From Acidobacteriota bacterium (GTDB lineage Bacteria; Acidobacteriota; Aminicenantia; UBA2199): a stretch of 9,169 nucleotides of DNA. The stretch is taken from the NCBI GenBank assembly GCA_021817755.1, contig JAKAGC010000111.1, positions 1-9,169 on the forward strand. The letters run 5' to 3'. This document shows, piece by piece, positions 1-5,870 of this stretch; positions within the stretch are counted from its first letter, which is position 1, and each line of letters opens with the position of its first letter. Under the pieces are notes generated by a model, which searched no databases, was not told the origin of the DNA, and worked only from the letters and a program-made list of their open reading frames with translations. A program made the translations under genes and the position numbers.

Positions 1-1
1 G

Positions 2-115
2 ACACAATACAAACCCAAAGCCAAAGAGATGAGAGATTATGCCGAATCTATGTTTCAGGTTACACAATGGATAATTGATAATCGCAAATATGGTGAAGAA
101 AACCCTGGATTATAA
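2..115 (+). CDS. C-terminal end of an unrecognised protein (5' truncated)
   Basis: Reading frame 2 is open from the window edge to a TAA at 113-115. It gives 37 residues that look like ordinary coding sequence (lysine- and glutamate-rich, with a WIIDNRKYGEENPGL ending). The other two forward frames were less convincing: frame 1 hits a stop within 80 bases. The residues look helical and charged, with no membrane segment. The tail is too short to assign a family, and the start lies outside the window. A weak 6-bp dyad (116-128) follows the stop, without a T-run, so no convincing terminator separates it from the next promoter. Confidence 0.55.
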   Translation, partial: TQYKPKAKEMRDYAESMFQVTQWIIDNRKYGEENPGL

Positions 116-133
116 AAATGTGACATTTCTATA

Positions 134-162
134 TTGACATTAAAATTCTTCGTTAGTATAAT
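134..162 (+). promoter_or_regulatory. Perfect-consensus sigma-70 promoter
   Basis: TTGACA (134-139), a 17-base spacer and TATAAT (157-162) match the housekeeping consensus at all twelve positions with the ideal spacing. Transcription should start near base 169. That gives a leader of about 185 bases before the sensor phosphatase gene at 353. Such a strong promoter is unusual in front of a sensor protein, so downstream control in the leader is plausible. Confidence 0.8.
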
Positions 163-186
163 CATTTGGTAAGATAAGTTGTTTAA

Positions 187-245
187 GACCCCAGAGGAAT
201 TAATCAAGTAGATAATTAATCCGGGAGCCTGGTTGAGGGGAAACC
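187..245 (+). promoter_or_regulatory. Possible structured 5' leader (uncharacterised)
   Basis: The transcript from the promoter at 134-162 can fold here in competing ways. One stem pairs 196-204 with 215-222 (eight pairs, one bulged A) and is extended by CCAG (191-194) with CTGG (229-232). GGTT (231-234) can instead pair with AACC (242-245). CCCC (189-192) can pair with GGGG (237-240), which is the only SD-like sequence ahead of the small ORF at 251. This is a candidate switch that hides or exposes a ribosome site. I do not recognise a known riboswitch class, and the folding was done by eye. Confidence 0.3.
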
Positions 246-250
246 AAAAT

Positions 251-343
251 ATGAACTATTATCCAAAACACCATATAAAGAATCTATTCAAATTAATAAA
301 AATTATAAGTTGTATTATATTTACTCAGCTTCAGATTATGTGA
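251..343 (+). CDS. Possible 30-residue leader peptide or small membrane peptide
   Basis: ATG at 251 opens a 30-codon frame ending in TGA (341-343). A GAGGGG stretch lies ten bases upstream, a marginal ribosome site. The product is basic at the start (KHHIKNLFKLIK) and hydrophobic afterwards (IISCIIF), like a signal or membrane-active peptide. It is in the same frame as the sensor gene that begins ten bases later, separated by TGA and TAA. Re-initiation could therefore feed the sensor gene, whose own ATG has no good ribosome site. An old upstream start cut off by a stop is the other reading. It may also not be translated at all. Confidence 0.25.
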   Translation: MNYYPKHHIKNLFKLIKIISCIIFTQLQIM

Positions 344-352
344 TAAAATAAG

Positions 353-3300
353 ATGATGAGATTAAAAGGGCTATTTTATATTTTTATACCTGTATTTCTT
401 TTCAGTTCACTGATACTTCATGCACTTAATCCAAACAAAGCTCTAACCCAATACCGGTTGGATACCTGGAATATTGAAAATGGTCTTCCTCACAACCTTG
501 TATATACTATTATCCAGACTCGGGATGGTTATATCTGGATGGGAACTCGAAATGGACTCGTTCGCTTCAATGGTTTCGGGTTTAAGACATTCCAAAGGGA
601 AAATGAATCTCAACTCAAAAGCAATGATATAAGAAGTTTATTAGAGGATCACGATGGTACTATTTGGATTGGGAATTTTAACGGAGGTTTAAGTTATTTA
701 AAAGAAGGAAATTTCCAAAATTATAGCTCTGAAAATTACCCTTTCCTTGAAGGTATTTATAGCATGGCTCAGAGTAATGATGGTGTTATATGGATCGGTA
801 CTCTACAAAACGGAATAAGCTCTCTCAAGGATGGGAAATTCACAAACTACACATGTAAAGATGGTCTGATTAGCGATAAAATTATCAATGTCGTCAAAGA
901 CATCCAGGGAAATCTATGGTTTGCTACACGTAGTGGATTAATAAAAAAAACACCCAATAATTCATTTATAAACTATACTACTAAAAATGGGTTCCCAGGA
1001 GAGTTTGTATTTTCTGTTCTCCCAGATAAAAAAGGTGGTTTATGGATTAGTTCCTTTTCAAAACTTTGCTATTTTAAAAATGATATCTTTACTCCCATAG
1101 ATACCGCTTCAATTCTAAAAAATCCAAAAATTGTCCCTCTTTATTTGGATAGTAATGATTACTTATGGATTGGAACCGATGGAAACGGATTTACACGAAT
1201 GAAAAACGGGGTCTACGATCGATTGTCTACCGATATCGGAATTGAGAGTAAGTGTATTTCCTGTTTTTTAGAGGATCGCGAAGGAAGTTTATGGATTGGG
1301 ACCATACATGAAGGTGCACTTCGATTAAGCGATACAAAATTTGCAAACTTAACCACCCGGGAAGGCTTATCTTCAAACATCACACATTGTATTTACGAAG
1401 ATCATTCTAAAAATATCTGGATTGGGACAAATCAAGGTTTAAACAGTTTTAAAAATGGGAAATGCAAACTCGAATTCTCTACAGATAACGGATTGCTTCA
1501 TAATACTATCTATTCCGTTTTAGATGACAAGAATAAAAATCTCTGGATTGGTACTGATAAAGGGCTAAATCGATACAGATGGAATGAAAAAAAACTTGAT
1601 GCCTTTACTATGAAAAATGGGTTAAATAACAATGTCATTACATACTTATATGAGGACCGGAAAGGAAGAATCTGGATAGGTACAGAAGGGGGTTTAAATA
1701 AATATGAAAATGGAAAAATCACCAATTACAGCGAAAAAGATGGAATAAACACCGAGTTGGTTTGCAGTGTCCTTGAAGGTCGAAATGGAATATTATGGAT
1801 TGGAACTTCAATTGGGATATTCCATACTTTATCACCAACGAGTAATCAATTTAAATTAATACCAAGTTCTTCGAATTTTTACATTAATAGCCTGTATGAA
1901 GATAAAAATGAAATGCTATTAATAGGAACAGGAATTGGTTTAATAGTATATTATAATAAAAATATAATTCATTATTCAAACGCACAAGGTCTAGGACAAC
2001 CAACAGTAGAATCCATTACTGAGGATGATTTAGGGAATATATGGATGGGTGGTAGAGATGGAATTTCTAGAATCAAAAGAAAAGAAATCTATGCCTTTAT
2101 AGAACAAAAATCTAAAAACATCCCATCGATAGTATATAATGAAGGGGATGGAATGAAAACCCGTTGGTGCAAAAATAGTATTAGTAAAAATAAGGATGGA
2201 AAAATATGGTTTGCCACCGATAAAGGAGCTGTAATTCTCTACCCCGAAGATATTCAAAAAATAACAAAAAAACCGCCTGTTTTTATTGAAGATATTTTTA
2301 TAAATGGTCATATTTTTGATTATGGAAATAATAGAAAATCAAATTATACTGCTATTATTCCAGCAGGAACTGATCGTATAGAATTTTTTTATACGGCATT
2401 GAGTTTTTTAAACCCTCACAAAATAAGATTTAAAATAAAATTGGATGGCTATGATAATGAGTGGATTAGTGTCGGTTCAACTCGGAATACTACCTATACT
2501 CATTTATCTCCTGGAGAATATACTTTTAGAGTGATGGCTTGTAATTCGGATGGCATTTGGAATAAAATTGGCGCAGAATACAGGTTTTATCTTGAACCCT
2601 ATTTTTATCAAACAGCCTGGTTTTATAGAATTATTATTTTACTGGTAATAGCTATCATATATGTTGGCTACCGGTGGCGTATGAAACAATTAATTGCCAA
2701 TGAAAAAAAACTTAGCCGCTTGGTAAAAGAACGAACCGAAGCATTGGACAAACGTACACAGGAACTCGCAGATTCATACCGGATAATCGAAGAAAAAAAC
2801 CAAAATATCCTTGCCAGTATCGAGTATGCCAGTAATATTCAAAAAGCAATGCTCCCTGTTGAAAAACGAATGAAGACATATTTAAAAGATTTCTTCGTAA
2901 TATTCCATCCCAAGGATATCGTATCAGGAGATTTCTACTGGTTTCATGAAATTGGTGAATTCCTTTTTATTGCCGTAGCCGATTGCACAGGTCACGGCGT
3001 TCCAGGTGCACTTCTTTCTATGATTGGAGGTATGAAACTCCATGAATTAATAAATGATCGACAATTTCTTGATCCCGCTCAAATTCTTTCCCAACTTCAT
3101 TTTTCAGTACGGAGTATCCTAAAACAAGGTAAAGATAGCCAGTCCCATGATGGGATGGATATCGGACTCTGCCGGCTTGATATCAAGAATAAAACGATTG
3201 TCTTTGCTGGAGCCAAACGTCCATTATATTATTTAAAAGACTCCCAATTCTTTGAAATAAAAGGGGAACGGAAATCAATAGGTGGCCTTCAAAAAGAAAA

Positions 3301-3559
3301 AGAACGATTATTTATAAATAATATAGTGAAATGGGAATCGGAAATAACATTTTACCTGACCACAGACGGTTTTTCAGATCAAAATGACCCCGGAGACCAG
3401 AAATACGGAACCAAACGGTTAAAACAATTCATAAAATCCATATCTGTCCATGAAATGACTCAACAGAAGTATAATCTTTTAGATGAGTTCCAACGGTATA
3501 AATCATATATGGAACAAAGAGACGATATCATTATCATTGGAATTCGATTAAAAGCATAA
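353..3559 (+). CDS. Two-component-regulator-type propeller sensor with SpoIIE/PP2C phosphatase output
   Basis: This is a membrane sensor that probably dephosphorylates a serine/threonine phosphoprotein, such as an anti-sigma antagonist, in response to an external ligand. Residues 1-24 form a signal peptide. From about 62 to 630 run some 14 repeats of the [IL]W[IM]G-T-x-x-GL type (Reg_prop), enough for two seven-bladed propellers. A Y_Y_Y domain follows at about 640-750 (FKIKLDGYDNEW, then SPGEYTFRV). One membrane helix lies at about 754-776, then a coiled coil (KKLSRLVKERTEALDKRTQEL), then a SpoIIE phosphatase from about 830. Phosphatase motifs are SGDFYW (858-863), ADCTGHG (876-882), TTDGFSD around D1005-G1006, and RDDIII with D1057/D1058. 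The metal-binding aspartates are present, so it should be active. Propeller plus Y_Y_Y is usually joined to a histidine kinase; here PP2C takes that place. ATG at 356 is an alternative start; neither has a good SD. No partner anti-sigma or STAS gene lies in this window. Confidence 0.93.
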   Translation: MMRLKGLFYIFIPVFLFSSLILHALNPNKALTQYRLDTWNIENGLPHNLVYTIIQTRDGYIWMGTRNGLVRFNGFGFKTFQRENESQLKSNDIRSLLEDHDGTIWIGNFNGGLSYLKEGNFQNYSSENYPFLEGIYSMAQSNDGVIWIGTLQNGISSLKDGKFTNYTCKDGLISDKIINVVKDIQGNLWFATRSGLIKKTPNNSFINYTTKNGFPGEFVFSVLPDKKGGLWISSFSKLCYFKNDIFTPIDTASILKNPKIVPLYLDSNDYLWIGTDGNGFTRMKNGVYDRLSTDIGIESKCISCFLEDREGSLWIGTIHEGALRLSDTKFANLTTREGLSSNITHCIYEDHSKNIWIGTNQGLNSFKNGKCKLEFSTDNGLLHNTIYSVLDDKNKNLWIGTDKGLNRYRWNEKKLDAFTMKNGLNNNVITYLYEDRKGRIWIGTEGGLNKYENGKITNYSEKDGINTELVCSVLEGRNGILWIGTSIGIFHTLSPTSNQFKLIPSSSNFYINSLYEDKNEMLLIGTGIGLIVYYNKNIIHYSNAQGLGQPTVESITEDDLGNIWMGGRDGISRIKRKEIYAFIEQKSKNIPSIVYNEGDGMKTRWCKNSISKNKDGKIWFATDKGAVILYPEDIQKITKKPPVFIEDIFINGHIFDYGNNRKSNYTAIIPAGTDRIEFFYTALSFLNPHKIRFKIKLDGYDNEWISVGSTRNTTYTHLSPGEYTFRVMACNSDGIWNKIGAEYRFYLEPYFYQTAWFYRIIILLVIAIIYVGYRWRMKQLIANEKKLSRLVKERTEALDKRTQELADSYRIIEEKNQNILASIEYASNIQKAMLPVEKRMKTYLKDFFVIFHPKDIVSGDFYWFHEIGEFLFIAVADCTGHGVPGALLSMIGGMKLHELINDRQFLDPAQILSQLHFSVRSILKQGKDSQSHDGMDIGLCRLDIKNKTIVFAGAKRPLYYLKDSQFFEIKGERKSIGGLQKEKERLFINNIVKWESEITFYLTTDGFSDQNDPGDQKYGTKRLKQFIKSISVHEMTQQKYNLLDEFQRYKSYMEQRDDIIIIGIRLKA

Positions 3560-3628
3560 TCATTTCCCATTTTCTAAAGATCATCTAAAAATCAAAAAAT
3601 TAGTAAATGAGTATTTTTTGTCATTGCA

Positions 3629-3658
3629 TTTACAAATAAAATTTGATAGATTTATACG
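3629..3658 (+). promoter_or_regulatory. Candidate sigma-70 promoter for the peptide cassette
   Basis: TTTACA (3629-3634) and TATACG (3653-3658) are separated by 18 bases, matching consensus at five and four of six positions. It lies 32 bases upstream of the ATG at 3691. The preceding gene ends at 3559 with no clear terminator, so read-through from it cannot be excluded. Confidence 0.45.
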
Positions 3659-3690
3659 GTTATTTAAAAATATCCATAGGAGGAGGTTAA

Positions 3691-3987
3691 ATGGCTAAAT
3701 ATACCATCGATTTATTTGTTGAAAACAATGTAGCGAAAGGCAATATTACTTTCGATCCAAAAGCAAAAACAAAAAAAGTAATCAATTTACAGGATTTATC
3801 AGAAAAATCAACTAATTATGGGGAAACGACCTTCATCGCCCGTGAGGATGGAGGAGATGGTATCCTGGTGATTACAAAAAGAGAATCGGATAAAAACATT
3901 GATTACTTTTTTTCCGGTTCATACTTTTCCGATGACGACTTCAATTTTAATTTCATAAAATTTAATAAGAAAAACGCAATCGGGTAA
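3691..3987 (+). CDS. Unknown 98-residue beta-rich protein, first gene of the peptide cassette
   Basis: I do not recognise a family. The protein has no cysteine, signal peptide or membrane helix. Alternating hydrophobic and polar residues (YTIDLFVENN, GILVITKRE, NIDYFFSGSYF) suggest a small beta-sheet or beta-barrel fold. The C-terminal third is dense in aspartate, phenylalanine and asparagine (SDDDFNFNFIKF). The start is secure: a doubled AGGAGGAGG (3678-3686) sits four bases before the ATG, the strongest ribosome site in the window, so abundant product is expected. It is followed after 54 bases by the first putative precursor. Possible roles are a leader-binding partner, an immunity protein or a larger substrate. 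It does not look like a winged-helix PqqD-type recognition domain. All of these roles are inference from position. Confidence 0.8.
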   Translation: MAKYTIDLFVENNVAKGNITFDPKAKTKKVINLQDLSEKSTNYGETTFIAREDGGDGILVITKRESDKNIDYFFSGSYFSDDDFNFNFIKFNKKNAIG

Positions 3988-3992
3988 TAGTT

Positions 3993-4008
3993 TTTTCAAA
4001 TTTGAAAA
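3993..4008 (+). repeat. 16-bp perfect palindrome between the 98-residue gene and the first precursor
   Basis: TTTTCAAA is followed directly by its reverse complement TTTGAAAA. It begins six bases after the stop codon of the upstream gene. It is too AT-rich and loopless to be a good terminator; it may be an operator, an mRNA processing site or chance in AT-rich DNA. Confidence 0.35.
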
Positions 4009-4041
4009 TATCTAATTAAAAAAACCACTGGAGGTTAAAAA

Positions 4042-4281
4042 ATGAGTAACTTAAAAAATGTAAATGTCCACGAATTATTGAATGTAATCGCTGATTTTAT
4101 GAATGCAACATCGAATGAATCAATGTCAAAAGAAACCCAGGTGAAACAAGAAGCCGCCGTAAAGGCCATTAAACAACTGCATGATTTAATTCACGGAGAT
4201 ACACCGGTTGTTTTGGCGAAATGTACTGAACATATTCCAACATTATTTGGAGAAATTGGAGGGACATATACTGGAGATTAA
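4042..4281 (+). CDS. Putative RiPP precursor peptide 1 (79 aa, single-Cys core)
   Basis: This is a likely substrate of the radical SAM enzyme encoded next to it. It has an N-terminal helical leader (MSNLKNVNVHELLNVIADF), a lysine- and glutamate-rich middle (about 28-50), then a short C-terminal segment with its only cysteine at residue 61: AKCTEHIPTLFGEIG, ending GTYTGD. That segment is nearly identical to the end of the paralogue at 5512-5757, while the middles have diverged, as expected for leader plus core. GGAGG (4030-4034) gives a strong start. The maturase starts 37 bases after the stop. The precursor role rests on size, cysteine position, paralogy and neighbourhood. I do not recognise the core as a named RiPP class. 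The alternative is a small protein partner of the enzyme. Confidence 0.75.
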   Translation: MSNLKNVNVHELLNVIADFMNATSNESMSKETQVKQEAAVKAIKQLHDLIHGDTPVVLAKCTEHIPTLFGEIGGTYTGD

Positions 4282-4304
4282 TTGAATTAATCAACACATT
4301 GTGT
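4276..4304 (+). repeat. Two small dyads between precursor 1 and the maturase
   Basis: GATTAATT (4276-4283) and AATTAATC (4285-4292) form a 17-base dyad over the precursor stop codon. ACACA (4294-4298) and TGTGT (4300-4304) form an 11-base dyad just before the maturase ribosome site at 4309. They could protect the 3' end of the precursor message or limit ribosome entry to the maturase. Both are weak in GC, so function is uncertain. Confidence 0.35.
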
Positions 4305-4308
4305 AAAT

Positions 4309-4315
4309 AGGGGTG
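4309..4315 (+). promoter_or_regulatory. Ribosome site that sets the maturase start at 4319
   Basis: AGGGGTG lies five bases before ATG 4319. An in-frame GTG at 4313 would add two residues, but it sits inside this ribosome site, so the ATG is preferred. Confidence 0.75.
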
Positions 4316-4318
4316 ACA

Positions 4319-5383
4319 ATGAATACACTTTCCAATCTATCATTAGTCATAACCGATGATTGTAATTTTTCTTGTGTATATTGTCCTCAAAAAAAAGAAA
4401 GTAATTATATGAAAAAATCCACCGTTGAAAAAACGGTGGATTTTTTTTATCCATACTTTAAAGATAAATGCCATATTACTTTCTTTGGAGGAGAACCCCT
4501 ACTCGCCTTTGATTTAATCACCTACGCCGTTAAACTAATTAAATCCAAAAATTTAGACGGTTCAAAAAAAATCGAATTTTCACTTACAACTAACGGTAGT
4601 CTGCTTAATAATGAGATGCTGGAATTTTTCAATCTGGAAAAATTCTTTATTATGTTAAGTTATGATGGTTTAGCTCAAGATGAATCACGCAATACCGGAA
4701 GCGCAAATCAGATAGAAGAAATCATTAATAAAGTACCCCAATATAAAGATATTCACTTTTCCATATTCAGTGTGTTCACTCCTCATACAATAGGAACTTT
4801 CTCGAAATCCCTTCGCCATATAATCGAAATAGGAGGAAAGGAAATCACCTTTGATTTAGCACAAGGGATAGAATGGGATCAGGATTCACTTCACATCTTT
4901 GAAATCCAATTGAATGAATTAATCAAATTTGTGAATGCAAACTACTCTTTAAAAAGTGCTATACCAATAAAAAATCTACGTGCCGAAGTTCGAACAGGTG
5001 AATTCCCGTTTTCATGTTCCGCAGGCCAGGATCGATTATCGATAGGTCCTGATGAATCCATCTGGGGATGTTACCTCTTCCATGATTACATGAAACAACA
5101 CAGAGATGACGATGATTATCTGACGTACCGGTTCGGTTCCCTCGATGATTTCATTCAATCCCCTGATACTGTATATAATAGAGTATCCGAAAACTATACC
5201 TTACTTAGCCAGGATCATTTTTTAACCCATAATGGCTTATGCTTGTTTTGCGATGAAGTAAATCAATGTGGAATCTGCCCTATAAATGCCGCCTATTCAA
5301 CAGGATTTATCGGCAAAATCCCCGTTTGGGCATGTCAAGCCCATCAAATAAAAAAACAAATCCTCCTTAAAATCAAATGTTAA
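4319..5383 (+). CDS. Radical SAM/SPASM peptide maturase (354 aa)
   Basis: This enzyme uses a 4Fe-4S cluster and S-adenosylmethionine to make a radical, most likely on the neighbouring precursor peptides. The cluster motif CxxxCxxC is at C15, C19 and C22 (DDCNFSCVYC), with the SAM-binding GGEP at 57-60. The C-terminal SPASM region has the seven cysteines expected for two auxiliary clusters: C233, C251, C308, C311, C317, C320 and C339. The C317-x2-C320 spacing is one residue shorter than the usual CxxxC. C354 is the last residue. There is no N-terminal leader-recognition (RRE) domain, since the cluster motif begins at residue 15. The gene lies between two paralogous small genes and so resembles sactipeptide, ranthipeptide or cyclophane maturases; the actual bond cannot be read from sequence. 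A sulfatase-maturase-like role is less likely because no sulfatase is nearby. An unusual hairpin lies within codons 32-43. Confidence 0.92.
   Translation: MNTLSNLSLVITDDCNFSCVYCPQKKESNYMKKSTVEKTVDFFYPYFKDKCHITFFGGEPLLAFDLITYAVKLIKSKNLDGSKKIEFSLTTNGSLLNNEMLEFFNLEKFFIMLSYDGLAQDESRNTGSANQIEEIINKVPQYKDIHFSIFSVFTPHTIGTFSKSLRHIIEIGGKEITFDLAQGIEWDQDSLHIFEIQLNELIKFVNANYSLKSAIPIKNLRAEVRTGEFPFSCSAGQDRLSIGPDESIWGCYLFHDYMKQHRDDDDYLTYRFGSLDDFIQSPDTVYNRVSENYTLLSQDHFLTHNGLCLFCDEVNQCGICPINAAYSTGFIGKIPVWACQAHQIKKQILLKIKC
4412..4448 (+). terminator. Intrinsic-terminator-like hairpin inside the maturase coding sequence
   Basis: Bases 4412-4426 and 4432-4446 form a perfect 15-bp stem with a five-base loop (GAAAA). 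The core is TCCACCGTT with AACGGTGGA, and an eight-T run (4441-4448) ends the structure, partly within the stem. It lies about 95 bases into the maturase gene. It has the full form of a Rho-independent terminator and would also work on the opposite strand. Coupled translation would open it, so it could set the ratio of precursor to enzyme transcripts. Confidence 0.65.
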
Positions 5384-5445
5384 TTTCCACACTTTTTATA
5401 TACATTAGTAAGAATATGATCAAATCAAAACTTCCTTTTTTCTTA

Positions 5446-5474
5446 TTGCCTCAAAAACCCTAATATGCTATAAT
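5446..5474 (+). promoter_or_regulatory. Extended -10 promoter for precursor 2
   Basis: TTGCCT (5446-5451), a 17-base spacer and a perfect TATAAT (5469-5474) preceded by TGC give an extended -10 promoter. It is 37 bases upstream of the second precursor ATG. This predicts transcription of precursor 2 independent of the maturase. Confidence 0.7.
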
Positions 5475-5511
5475 CTAATTTCAAAAATATCATAATTTAT
5501 GGAGTTAAAAA

Positions 5512-5757
5512 ATGAGTAATTTAAAAAATGAAAACGTAAAAAATTTACTATCTACAATTAGCGATTATTGTAATTCTTCAGAAGAAAATTCAAGTAAAAT
5601 ATTCAACAAACAGAAGAATGCTCAACTAGCCATTACCCAATTGGAGAGTCTATTAATGGGGCGCATTAAAGGAAAATCTGATAATGACGCCAAATGTACT
5701 CAACAAATTCCAACTCTTTTTGGTGAAGTAGGAAGTATTCCCCCAACCGGCGAATAA
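5512..5757 (+). CDS. Putative RiPP precursor peptide 2 (81 aa), paralogue of precursor 1
   Basis: This is a second likely substrate of the radical SAM enzyme. It shares MSNLKN at the start, a similar helical leader and the C-terminal block AKCTQQIPTLFGEVG, ending in TGE (precursor 1 ends TGD). The core cysteine is residue 62; a second cysteine, C20, is in the leader. The stretch after the block differs (SIPPTGE against GTYTGD), so the two mature products would not be identical. A GGAG at 5501-5504 precedes the ATG, and the DNA similarity with precursor 1 extends back into the ribosome site (TGGAG-TTAAAAAATGAGTAA), supporting a gene duplication. It has its own promoter and is followed by a strong palindromic terminator. 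The precursor role is inferred; the pairing with precursor 1 is visible. Confidence 0.75.
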   Translation: MSNLKNENVKNLLSTISDYCNSSEENSSKIFNKQKNAQLAITQLESLLMGRIKGKSDNDAKCTQQIPTLFGEVGSIPPTGE

Positions 5758-5809
5758 TCCCTCCCCTTTTAATCTCATTCTTTTATAAGTTTTCAAATAT
5801 TCCAAACTG

Positions 5810-5857
5810 AAAATCACACATTGGAAATATGAATTCATATTTCCAATGTGTGATTTT
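5810..5857. terminator. Perfect 48-bp palindrome, probable bidirectional terminator
   Basis: Two 24-base arms (5810-5833 and 5834-5857) are exact reverse complements, centred on GAATTC. The left end is an A-run and the right end a T-run, so each strand yields a long hairpin followed by U residues. It lies between the end of precursor 2 (5757) and the convergent end of the MerR gene (5871), where a shared terminator is expected. The stem is AT-rich but very long. Such a perfect palindrome could also be a recombination or protein-binding site. Confidence 0.75.
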
Positions 5858-5870
5858 ACTTATCTGCCAA

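Noticed and set aside
580..2240. Regularly spaced repeats that might suggest a DNA repeat array
   Set aside because: The periodicity is at protein level (propeller blades); DNA copies diverge and there are no spacers, so it is not CRISPR.
1510..2311. Minus-strand ORFs within the propeller gene
   Set aside because: They are antisense products of the repeated blade sequence and lack ribosome sites.
4294..4304. ACACA/TGTGT dyad as a stand-alone terminator before the maturase
   Set aside because: The stem has five pairs around a single base and no T-run follows.
4313..4318. GTG start for the radical SAM gene
   Set aside because: It lies inside the AGGGGTG ribosome site; ATG 4319 is correctly spaced from it.
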